DNA from: Acidobacteriota bacterium
GTDB taxonomy: Bacteria; Acidobacteriota; JAAYUB01
NCBI GenBank assembly: GCA_016935015.1
Contig: JAFGRT010000111.1
Coordinates: 1 to 34,332, forward strand
Direction of reading: 5' to 3'
DNA length: 34,332 bases
Notes under the pieces: model-generated
What the model saw: only the letters and a program-made list of their open reading frames with translations
Told to the model about the DNA's origin: nothing
The model's database searches: none
Part shown: piece by piece, positions 24,726 through 31,494 of the stretch
How the letters are laid out: each line of letters opens with the position of its first letter
Position numbering within the stretch: the first letter of the stretch is position 1
Program-made: the position numbers and the translations under genes

Positions 24726-25853
24726 ATGACCTTTCACATTTCGCTGCATGAGATTCTGTGCTGCGTCACGGTGATCCAGCTGTGGTTGTTCGCCCTGTTC
24801 CTGGCCTGGCCCTATCCGGGACGGTCCCCGGCCCATCGGCTGCTGGCTCTCTTCCTCTTCATCAAGAGCCTGGGCATCGTCACTCATCTCCTCGCCCGTC
24901 GGCCCGAGATTCTGCCCGATGTCCTCTTTCTCCTGGTGCCGTTCATTTTCGTCTGGTCGCCGGTGATGGATCTGTATGTCCGGGCCACGCTGGAACCGGA
25001 TTTCTCCCTGCGCCGGCGGCATGGACTGCACCTGTTGCCCTTCCTCCTTTCCGCCGGCTATTTTCTCACGGTTTATCATCTGCAGAGCGATCCGGTTAAA
25101 GCCCGGATCGTGGCCGGTCTTGACACGGCGACACCGGTGGCGGCCGGGGTCATGGAAATCGGCTACCTGGTGCAGGTCCTGGCGTATCTCGTGGTGGCGG
25201 CATTCCACGTGAATCGTCACCGGGCGGCGCTCCCCGAGCCGGCCCGGCGCTGGCTGGCCCTGTTTCTGGGCGGATTCGGCCTGATCTGGCTGGCCGACGG
25301 TGGCCTGATGCTGGCCCGGCTACTGGGAAAGCGCTCGCCGATGGACCCATGGGGCAGCCTGGTGATGGTCCTGATCTTTGGATATGCCAACCTGGTGTTG
25401 TATATGGGCTGGCGTCACCCCCAGCTGTTCAGCGGGAACGGTGCGGCACCCCGCTATCGATACTCCCCGCTCTCGACAGCCGACAAGGCCGATATCCTGC
25501 GTCGTTTGCAGGCATCCATGGCCGGGGACAAGGCCTTTCTCGACCCCAACATGACCTTGTCCCGCTGTGGTCGCCGGCTGGGCATCACGCCACGCTACAT
25601 TTCCCAGGTACTCAATGAAACCTTGGCCACCACGTTCACGGATTTCATCAACGAGTACCGCATCGCCGAAGCCTGCACCCATTTGGCCGCTCCGCACCCG
25701 GACGACCGGTCCATCATGGAGATCATGCTCGCCTCCGGATTCACCAATAAATCCACTTTCTACAGGGTTTTTCGCAAACACACGGGCCGGACACCCCTGG
25801 AGTACCGCCAACGGGCCACTCCTGCCGCTGTGGAGAGTGCTCTCCGGTCCTGA
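24726..25853 (+). CDS. Membrane-bound AraC-family transcription regulator (7TM-HTH)
   Basis: 375 residues. The first ~235 contain about seven hydrophobic helices (ILCCVTVIQLWLFALFLAW, HRLLALFLFIKSLGIVTHLL, VLFLLVPFIFVWSPVMDLYV, LHLLPFLLSAGYFLTVYHL, IGYLVQVLAYLVVAAFHV, WLALFLGGFGLIWLADGGLML, LVMVLIFGYANLVLYMGW). The C-terminal ~115 residues are an AraC DNA-binding domain: SRCGRRLGITPRYISQVLNE (first helix-turn-helix), then FTDFINEYRIAEACTHL and IMEIMLASGFTNKSTFYRVFRKHTGRTPLEYRQ (second). Such proteins sense a signal in or at the membrane and act on nearby genes. The aldo/keto reductase downstream, with a palindrome in its leader, is the obvious candidate target. The ribosome site is ACGGAGG. 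Confidence 0.88.
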   Translation: MTFHISLHEILCCVTVIQLWLFALFLAWPYPGRSPAHRLLALFLFIKSLGIVTHLLARRPEILPDVLFLLVPFIFVWSPVMDLYVRATLEPDFSLRRRHGLHLLPFLLSAGYFLTVYHLQSDPVKARIVAGLDTATPVAAGVMEIGYLVQVLAYLVVAAFHVNRHRAALPEPARRWLALFLGGFGLIWLADGGLMLARLLGKRSPMDPWGSLVMVLIFGYANLVLYMGWRHPQLFSGNGAAPRYRYSPLSTADKADILRRLQASMAGDKAFLDPNMTLSRCGRRLGITPRYISQVLNETLATTFTDFINEYRIAEACTHLAAPHPDDRSIMEIMLASGFTNKSTFYRVFRKHTGRTPLEYRQRATPAAVESALRS

Positions 25854-25882
25854 TTCATGTTTTGGAACCACCCATCCCCAAC

Positions 25883-25904
25883 TTTACTGCGGTACCGCCG
25901 TAAA
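25883..25904. promoter_or_regulatory. 22-base dyad-symmetric element before the aldo/keto reductase
   Basis: TTTAC-T-GCGGT joins directly to ACCGC-C-GTAAA, a full inverted repeat with one mismatched pair. It sits in the 81-base gap after the AraC-type gene and 30 bases before the reductase ATG. It has no T-run behind it, so an operator or mRNA hairpin is more likely than a terminator. Confidence 0.5.
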
Positions 25905-25934
25905 CCCGCACATTCTGTTTTCCGGGAGTGAACC

Positions 25935-27143
25935 ATGAGCACACAATGGAACCGACGTGATTTTTTACGGAGAGCGGCGGGGACGGCCGCCGCCGCTGGT
26001 CTCGCCGGCACCGGTAGCTGGGCCGGAACCCAACCGACGCCGGTGGGTGACATGAGCCGCCGGACCCTGGGCCGGACCGGCCTGCAGGTGCCGGTCATCA
26101 GCCTGGGGGTGATGAACGCCTCGAATCCGGCGCTGCTCCGGCGGGCCTGGGATCTGGGCGTGCGCCATTTCGACACGGCCGCCTATTACCAACGCGGCCG
26201 CAACGAGGAAATGGTGGGCGAGGTGATGCAGGAACTGAATGCCCGGGACGAGGTGGTAATTGCCACCAAGATTTACCTGCCGCCCGAGCGGCGGCACATC
26301 GCCGATGAGGAGGTGCGACAGTTTTTCCTGAATTCCGCCGAAGAGAGCCTGCGACGTCTGCGAATGGATCATGTGGACATCCTCTATGTCCACAATGTGT
26401 CGGATATCGACTACCTCTACCGGCCGGTGGTGGTGGAGGTCATGCAGGCGCTCAAGCAGGCGGGTAAAGCCCGGTTTATCGGCTTCACCACCCACCGCGG
26501 CATGGATCCGTGTATCGCCGCCGCGGCCGAACGGGGTGGCTGGGACGTCATCGCCACCGCCTTTAACTATTCCCTCGGCGAGGACAAGGACCTTTTGCAG
26601 GCCATGGCCCGGGCCCATGAGCAGGGACTCGGTCTGGTGGCCATGAAGACCCAGTGCACCCAGTACTGGTACCGCGAGCACCTGCCGGACTATTTCCAGC
26701 GCTTCTACCAGGGCGAGATCCTGCATACGGCCGTCCTCAAGTGGGCCGTGCGTCACCCTTTCGTGACCACGGCCATCCCCGGCTGCACCACCTTCGAGCA
26801 GCTGGAGGCCGATGTCCAGGCCGGGCGCACGCTGGAGTATACGGCCGCCGAGCGGGAGTTTCTCGAATCGCGGAACGTGCGGGCAGCCCTCAGCTACTGC
26901 CGCCAGTGCGCCCGGTGCGTGGCCGGTTGTCCGGCCGGCGTCCAGGTGCCGACGTTGATGCGGGCGCACCTGTACGCCGTGTGCTACGGCAACCACGACG
27001 CCCTGCAGGCCGCCCTGGCCGAGATCCCGCCCGGGGCCGGGCTGGAGGCCTGCCGCGACTGCCAGACCTGCCGGGTGACCTGCGTCCGGGGCATCCCGGT
27101 GGCCGAACGACTGGCGGAGTTGCAGCGGATTGTGCGGGTTTAG
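25935..27143 (+). CDS. Tat-exported aldo/keto reductase with C-terminal [4Fe-4S]-type domain
   Basis: 402 residues in three parts. (1) A twin-arginine signal, NRRDFLRRAAGTAAAAGLAG, predicts export through Tat. (2) An aldo/keto reductase TIM barrel from about residue 40 has the complete catalytic tetrad Asp80, Tyr85, Lys112 and His153 (HFDTAAYY, ATKIYLP, LYVHNV). (3) A ferredoxin-like tail has two Cys4 sets: C322-x2-C325-x2-C328-x3-C332-P and C373-x2-C376-x2-C379-x3-C383. Cytoplasmic relatives with similar clusters are common, and Tat export fits insertion of cofactors before transport. The substrate is unknown, and NADPH use outside the cytoplasm would be puzzling. It may be controlled by the upstream AraC-type regulator. 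Confidence 0.9.
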   Translation: MSTQWNRRDFLRRAAGTAAAAGLAGTGSWAGTQPTPVGDMSRRTLGRTGLQVPVISLGVMNASNPALLRRAWDLGVRHFDTAAYYQRGRNEEMVGEVMQELNARDEVVIATKIYLPPERRHIADEEVRQFFLNSAEESLRRLRMDHVDILYVHNVSDIDYLYRPVVVEVMQALKQAGKARFIGFTTHRGMDPCIAAAAERGGWDVIATAFNYSLGEDKDLLQAMARAHEQGLGLVAMKTQCTQYWYREHLPDYFQRFYQGEILHTAVLKWAVRHPFVTTAIPGCTTFEQLEADVQAGRTLEYTAAEREFLESRNVRAALSYCRQCARCVAGCPAGVQVPTLMRAHLYAVCYGNHDALQAALAEIPPGAGLEACRDCQTCRVTCVRGIPVAERLAELQRIVRV

Positions 27144-27194
27144 CCGCCGGGTAGTGGCATGTTTCGTCCACCCCCGCTAACCGGAGGAATCATC

Positions 27195-27893
27195 ATGAAA
27201 GAAGCATCCGCTGCCGATTCCGGGCAGGCCCAGCGGGCCAGGATTCGAGCGCCCAACGGGTGGCCCTGGCGACGGATCGTCATCCCCGGACTGGTCGCCC
27301 TCGGCTTGGTGCTGGTTCCACCCCAACCCATGCCGGACGTGAACCGTCACCAGGCGGGAGAGCCGGCGGCGGCGCTTCACGTCCCGTCCGGTCGGGGGAT
27401 CCTCCCCAACGGCCGTCTGCCGGCGGCGGAATGGGCCGATGCGGCGGCCGTCTCCGTGGCGGGCCCGTTTGAACTGCGATTGAAGCAGGATGAACGTTAC
27501 GTTTACCTCGGCATCCGCTTCACCGGCGACATGCACACGGGCGTCGAGCTGTATCTGGCCGCCGGGACGGCCCCACCCCGCAAACTGCACGTCTCGGCGG
27601 CGCTGGGGGAGGCGGAACTGGGCGTTGCCGGCTGGTCCGACATGCGCTGGGGCGGGAACATCGACTGGACCGCCAATGCCATTGGCCTCATCGTCGTGGA
27701 GGGTCAGCGCCAGGTGGTGCCGCTGGAGGGATTCGAGTTCCAGATCGCCAAAGGGATGTTCACCGCACAGACCTGGCGGCTGCGGATCCATCTGAAACGG
27801 CCGGATGTTTTCTTCCCGGCGGCATCGGATCCACAGCAGCCCGGGACATGGTTCGCCGTTTCGCTGGCGGAGGCGGAAACGCCGGCGGAGTGA
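27195..27893 (+). CDS. Secreted or membrane-anchored beta-rich protein (CBM9/DOMON-like)
   Basis: 232 residues. The N-terminal ~25 are basic and Ala-rich and precede one hydrophobic segment (RRIVIPGLVALGLVLVPP, about residues 26-44), so it is a signal anchor or uncleaved signal. The rest alternates beta-strand-like segments: GRLPAAEWADAAAVSV, FELRLKQDERYVYLGIRF, GVELYLAAGT and WFAVSLAE. The order 'xxEW..A..v, then l..DerYvYLgi.f' recalls carbohydrate-binding family 9 or DOMON-type domains seen in exported enzymes. No catalytic motif is seen. CCGGAGGAAT lies before the ATG. It follows the reductase by 51 bases and is probably cotranscribed, perhaps a partner of the exported reductase. Confidence 0.55.
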   Translation: MKEASAADSGQAQRARIRAPNGWPWRRIVIPGLVALGLVLVPPQPMPDVNRHQAGEPAAALHVPSGRGILPNGRLPAAEWADAAAVSVAGPFELRLKQDERYVYLGIRFTGDMHTGVELYLAAGTAPPRKLHVSAALGEAELGVAGWSDMRWGGNIDWTANAIGLIVVEGQRQVVPLEGFEFQIAKGMFTAQTWRLRIHLKRPDVFFPAASDPQQPGTWFAVSLAEAETPAE

Positions 27894-28043
27894 GACCACC
27901 AGCCGATCGCATCCATTGGAAGGCGGATTTCCACCTCCAGCGTTCCGCCCGGCGGCTTGCGCTCAGGGGGCACAATCTCGTCATGCTGGACCCCGACCCA
28001 GGCATTCCCCTCTCACCCTGAATCAGGTGCTTCCGGTAATTAA

Positions 28044-28059
28044 TGGCAAATGAGTTGCA
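28044..28059 (+). promoter_or_regulatory. Candidate sigma-54 (-24/-12) promoter of the MscS gene
   Basis: TGGCA (28044-28048) and TTGCA (28055-28059) with the exact six-base gap between them, as in the element at 13453. Transcription would start near 28070, 74 bases before the ATG. The upstream part of the 250-base intergenic stretch (27894-28040) shows no other feature. Confidence 0.5.
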
Positions 28060-28116
28060 ATCCGGGGGCGGAATTCGTACAATGAGGGATCGATTACAAT
28101 TTGCAAATCATTGCAA
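28055..28116 (+). promoter_or_regulatory. Overlapping sigma-70-like promoter and TTGCAA repeats
   Basis: TTGCAA (28055-28060), a 17-base spacer and TACAAT (28078-28083) could also act as a sigma-70 promoter. The palindromic hexamer TTGCAA recurs at 28101-28106 and 28111-28116, and GCAAAT precedes it in both places. The repeats just upstream of the ATG could be a regulator site, or chance in an AT-rich leader. Sigma-54 and sigma-70 readings share bases and cannot both be assumed. Confidence 0.35.
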
Positions 28117-28143
28117 AATAGAAACATTCAATGGGAGTCCATC

Positions 28144-29955
28144 ATGGGTAAGCGTTGGTATGTCTTTGGTGTGGCCTTCCTGCTGCTCCTCGGCGGCGGG
28201 TTGCTGGCGCAGCAGGGTTCAGCGCCGGAGCCGGCCGGCAAGGTGCAGGAGGAGGATCTCCCCCGGCCGGTGCGGCCGGAACTGGCCAGTCCCCGGGCTA
28301 CCATGAAAACGTTTCTCGAAGCGTTTTATCAGACGGATGAACGGGGTAATTATTATATGGACGAACCGATGGCCGTCTCCTGCCTCGACCTGTCCGGTTT
28401 GCTGCCCGATGTGCGGGAGCTATCGGGTCATGAGCTGATCATTCAGCTGAAAGAGGTCATCGACCGCACCGAGCTGGTGGATTTCGAGAAAATCGCCGAT
28501 CTGTCCGAGGGCGAGCCATATGTCTTCCTGCGCATCCCCGGTTCCGGCGAGGTGACCATTGCCCGGGTGGACAACGGTGAATGGCTCTTCACGAAGGAAA
28601 CGGTGGCAAGCCTGCCCGAACTCCACCGCGCCATGGAGGACCGGGCCGTGGTGGAGGGCGTGGAGCGGCAGGCGCCTGAACTGCAATCCTTATCCGCCTG
28701 GCTGAAATCCAGCATGCCCGAGTCGTTGCGTGAACGGATCTTCTTTCTGGAATATTGGCAGTGGATCGGCCTGTTCGCCCTGATCCTGCTCGGTTTTATC
28801 CTCGACAAGCTGGTGGTCTTCGTCATGCACGTCGTGGTGTTGCGGTACCTGGAGCGCCGGCAGCAACAGGTGGACTTGGTGATGCTGCGCAAGAGCCTGC
28901 GGCCCATCGGTCTCCCGTTTATGGCCTTGCTTTGGTGGGTCGGTATTTCCTGGCTGGGCCTGCCGCCCACGGTGCTGCAGGTGCTCCTCGTGGCGATGAA
29001 GTTTATCGTCGCCGTGGCCATGGTGCTCATCGCCTACCGCCTGGTGGACCTGCTGAGCGATTTTCTGGCCCGGCGGGCGGACAAGACCGAAAGCAAGTTC
29101 GACGATCTGCTGGTGCCCCTGATCCGCAAGTCCCTGAAGGTGTTCATCGTGGCCTTCGGTATTGTCTTCGTGGCCGACAACCTGGGCACCGACGTGCAGG
29201 GGCTCCTGGCCGGCATCGGTCTCGGCGGTCTGGCCGTCGCCCTGGCCGCCAAGGACGCGGTGAGCAACCTGTTCGGCTCACTGACGGTGCTGCTGGACCG
29301 GCCGTTCCAGGTGGGCGACTGGGTGGTCATCGGCAATGCCGAAGGGACCGTGGAGGAAGTGGGCTTCCGTTCCACCCGCATCCGGACGTTCTACAATTCC
29401 CTCATCACCCTGCCCAACTCCATCCTCATCAGCGCCTCGGTGGACAACCTGGGCATGCGCCGCTACCGCCGCTGGTCCACCAAGCTGGGCCTGACCTACG
29501 ACACGCCGCCCGAGAAGATCGACGCCTTCTGCGAGGGCATCCGCGAGCTCATCCGCCGGCATCCCTACACCCGCAAGGATTACTTTCACGTCTACATGAA
29601 CGAATTTGACAACGCCGCACTGAACATCCTGCTCTATGTTTTTTTCGAAGCCCCGGACTGGGCCACGGAGCTGCGCGAGCGACATCGTCTGGCCGTGGAC
29701 ATCATCCGTTTGGCCCGTGAACTGAACGTGGAGTTCGCGTTTCCCACCCAGACCCTGTACCTGCGTGAGGAGAAATGGTCGCCACCGAAACAGGCCGGCC
29801 GGGACTATCCCGCCGAATCCGCCCGCCTGCAGGACAAGACGCGGGCCGACGCCGGCGACCTGGTGAACGAGGCGCTGGGCGGGACCATTCCCCCGCCGGT
29901 AATCTTCGCCGTGCCGTCGCCGCCCGACGATGCCGCCGACACGGACAGCGAGTGA
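28144..29955 (+). CDS. MscS-family mechanosensitive ion channel with periplasmic domain
   Basis: 603 residues. A signal peptide (WYVFGVAFLLLLGGGLLAQ) precedes a soluble, probably periplasmic domain (about residues 25-195) not recognised by name. Membrane helices follow (from about residue 204: WIGLFALILLGFILDKLVVFVMHVVVL and three more). The pore helix is GLLAGIGLGGLAVALAAKDAVSNLFGSLTVLLDRPFQVGDWV (about residues 350-390), followed by the MscS beta domain (GTVEEVGFRSTRIRTFYNSLITLPNS) and an alpha/beta C-terminal domain. The last ~40 residues are a variable tail. The channel releases solutes under hypo-osmotic shock. GGGAG lies six bases before the chosen ATG. No gene is cotranscribed with certainty. 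Confidence 0.93.
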   Translation: MGKRWYVFGVAFLLLLGGGLLAQQGSAPEPAGKVQEEDLPRPVRPELASPRATMKTFLEAFYQTDERGNYYMDEPMAVSCLDLSGLLPDVRELSGHELIIQLKEVIDRTELVDFEKIADLSEGEPYVFLRIPGSGEVTIARVDNGEWLFTKETVASLPELHRAMEDRAVVEGVERQAPELQSLSAWLKSSMPESLRERIFFLEYWQWIGLFALILLGFILDKLVVFVMHVVVLRYLERRQQQVDLVMLRKSLRPIGLPFMALLWWVGISWLGLPPTVLQVLLVAMKFIVAVAMVLIAYRLVDLLSDFLARRADKTESKFDDLLVPLIRKSLKVFIVAFGIVFVADNLGTDVQGLLAGIGLGGLAVALAAKDAVSNLFGSLTVLLDRPFQVGDWVVIGNAEGTVEEVGFRSTRIRTFYNSLITLPNSILISASVDNLGMRRYRRWSTKLGLTYDTPPEKIDAFCEGIRELIRRHPYTRKDYFHVYMNEFDNAALNILLYVFFEAPDWATELRERHRLAVDIIRLARELNVEFAFPTQTLYLREEKWSPPKQAGRDYPAESARLQDKTRADAGDLVNEALGGTIPPPVIFAVPSPPDDAADTDSE

Positions 29956-30083
29956 AATGGAGAGGGAAAACAGGCCGCCACCCTTCTGCCGGCGGGAACA
30001 ATGGGTTGGATTCCCCGGATTTCTTCGCATCAGAAGGTAATGTGCATACATCTAAAATTTTGAAATTCACAAGGAGGTGAGAC

Positions 30084-30458
30084 ATGGCTGGTGAATACCA
30101 TGAGCCGTATGAACTGCTGCCCGATGAAGCCATCGAGTTTCATCGGATGATCAAGAGCGTGATCGAGGAGCTGGAGGCCGTGGACTGGTACAACCAGCGG
30201 GCCGCCGTGACCAAGGATCCGGCCCTCAAGGCCATCGTCGAGCACAATCGCGACGAGGAGATCGAACACGCCTGTATGGGATTGGAATGGTTGCGCCGCA
30301 ATTTCGCGAACTGGGATGAGAACCTTCGCACGTACCTGTTCACCGAGGCGCCCATCACGGAGATCGAGGAGGCAGAAACGGGTGGTGCTGCCGCCGGCGA
30401 GGGTGCGGAGCCGGAGTCGGGCACGGATTCATCATTGGGCATTAAAAGCTTAAAATAA
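30084..30458 (+). CDS. Encapsulated ferritin (EncFtn)
   Basis: 124 residues. This ferroxidase oxidises Fe2+ inside an encapsulin shell for mineral storage. The two-helix half-ferritin is complete: IEELEAVDWYNQR and HNRDEEIEHACMGLEWLRRNF. Compared from memory with Rhodospirillum rubrum EncFtn at an offset of three, the ferroxidase ligands are Glu29, Glu59 and His62 (Rru Glu32, Glu62, His65), with Trp35 and Tyr36 also kept. After a Gly/Ala/Glu linker the protein ends SLGIKSLK, a classic encapsulin cargo-loading peptide. AAGGAGGTGA gives a strong ribosome site. The shell gene begins 14 bases later. The 128-base upstream gap is AT-rich before the ATG, but no clear promoter was found. Confidence 0.95.
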   Translation: MAGEYHEPYELLPDEAIEFHRMIKSVIEELEAVDWYNQRAAVTKDPALKAIVEHNRDEEIEHACMGLEWLRRNFANWDENLRTYLFTEAPITEIEEAETGGAAAGEGAEPESGTDSSLGIKSLK

Positions 30459-30472
30459 GGAGGAATACGACA

Positions 30473-31276
30473 ATGGATATACTGAAACGATCACTGGCTC
30501 CCATTCCGGTCGAGGCCTGGAGTCTCATCGATGATGAGGCGCGCCAGGTGCTGAAGGGCCGCCTGACCGGCCGGCGCTTCGTGGATTTCAACGGACCGCT
30601 GGGTCTGGAATTCGCCTCCCTGAACACGGGGCGGTTGCTGGACGTCGACGCCGAGCGGGTGGATGACAATATCTCCTACAAGATCCGCAAATCCATGCCG
30701 GTTGTAGAACTGCGGTACCCCTTCCGGCTGAAGATCGAAGAACTGGAAGCCCTGGTGCGCGGCGCCCAGGACGCGGAGATCGATCCCCTGCTGAACGCCG
30801 CCAAGGCCATGGCCGACGCCGAAGATAACGCCATCCTCTTCGGTTTGAAGCCGGTCTCCATCCCGGGGGTCCTCGCTGCCTCCCCCCACAAGGCCCTGCC
30901 GGTCACCAAGGAAGGGGAGCGGGTCATCAGCGCCCTGTCCAGAGGCGTGAAAAAGTTGCGCGACGCGTTTGTGGACGGACCTTACGCCCTGTTGGCGGGG
31001 ACAGAGATGCTGGCCGACATCCAGGCCCAGCACGAAGGCGGTTATCCTATCCTCAGTAAAATCAAGGATATGCTTGGCGGAGACATCATCAAGTCGCCCT
31101 TCCTGGGCAAGGAAGGCGCGCTGGTGTCCACCCGCGGCGGTGACTACGAACTGTTTGTCGGCCAGGACCTGTCCATCGGTTTCAACCGCCAGGACGGGGC
31201 CGAAGTGGAATTGTTCATGTTCGAAACCTTCACCTTCCGGGTGAATACGCCGGAGGCTTGCATCCCGCTGAAATAA
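30473..31276 (+). CDS. Family 1 encapsulin shell protein
   Basis: 267 residues with the HK97 phage-capsid fold, self-assembling into a nanocompartment. Its length matches the 24 nm T=1 shells such as that of Thermotoga maritima, which it resembles throughout: MDILKRSLAPIPVEAWSLIDDEAR, GRRFVDFNGPLGLEFASL, IRKSMPVVELRYPF, and near the end STRGGDYELFVGQDLSIGF and ETFTFRVNTPEACIPLK. The cargo is the ferritin encoded immediately upstream, with which it is surely cotranscribed. TAAGGAGG precedes the ATG. A GC hairpin follows the stop. Assembly state (T=1 or larger) cannot be read from sequence. Confidence 0.95.
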   Translation: MDILKRSLAPIPVEAWSLIDDEARQVLKGRLTGRRFVDFNGPLGLEFASLNTGRLLDVDAERVDDNISYKIRKSMPVVELRYPFRLKIEELEALVRGAQDAEIDPLLNAAKAMADAEDNAILFGLKPVSIPGVLAASPHKALPVTKEGERVISALSRGVKKLRDAFVDGPYALLAGTEMLADIQAQHEGGYPILSKIKDMLGGDIIKSPFLGKEGALVSTRGGDYELFVGQDLSIGFNRQDGAEVELFMFETFTFRVNTPEACIPLK

Positions 31277-31284
31277 TCGGGCAT

Positions 31285-31315
31285 AAAAAAAGCCGGCGGA
31301 CCGAAGTCCGCCGGC
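31285..31315. terminator. Hairpin between the convergent encapsulin and kinase genes
   Basis: GCCGGCGGAC-CGAA-GTCCGCCGGC (31292-31315) has a ten-base stem and tetraloop. Seven A precede it (31285-31291), so the U-run serves minus-strand transcripts. On the plus strand no U-run follows, so it could only weakly terminate the encapsulin message or protect its 3' end. Confidence 0.6.
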
Positions 31316-31436
31316 GTTAAGCGGGTAGCTTTCTATGTAGCACTATTACAGATGATAAACCGTCATCGATGGTTGAAATTATTTTTGTAATTTTTTCGTC
31401 CCCTCCATAATCTCTATCGTTTCAATAGATTGTCCC

Positions 31437-31475
31437 GAAAAAAAATTCCCCGCCGCCGGAGATACCCGGTGGCGC
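31437..31475 (-). terminator. Intrinsic terminator of the propeller-kinase gene
   Basis: On the minus strand, CGCCACCGG-GTATCT-CCGGCGGCG (31474 to 31451, one mismatch) is followed by GGGAA and eight T (31445-31438). It begins 20 bases after the kinase stop. The AT-rich stretch 31316-31436 between the two hairpins holds no gene. Confidence 0.65.
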
Positions 31476-31494
31476 GCCCATCGCAGGGATTCCA

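Noticed and set aside
30001-30083. Promoter or DtxR-type operator for the encapsulin operon
   Set aside because: TAAAAT at 30053 has no acceptable -35 partner, and no TTAGG/CCTAA palindrome is present.
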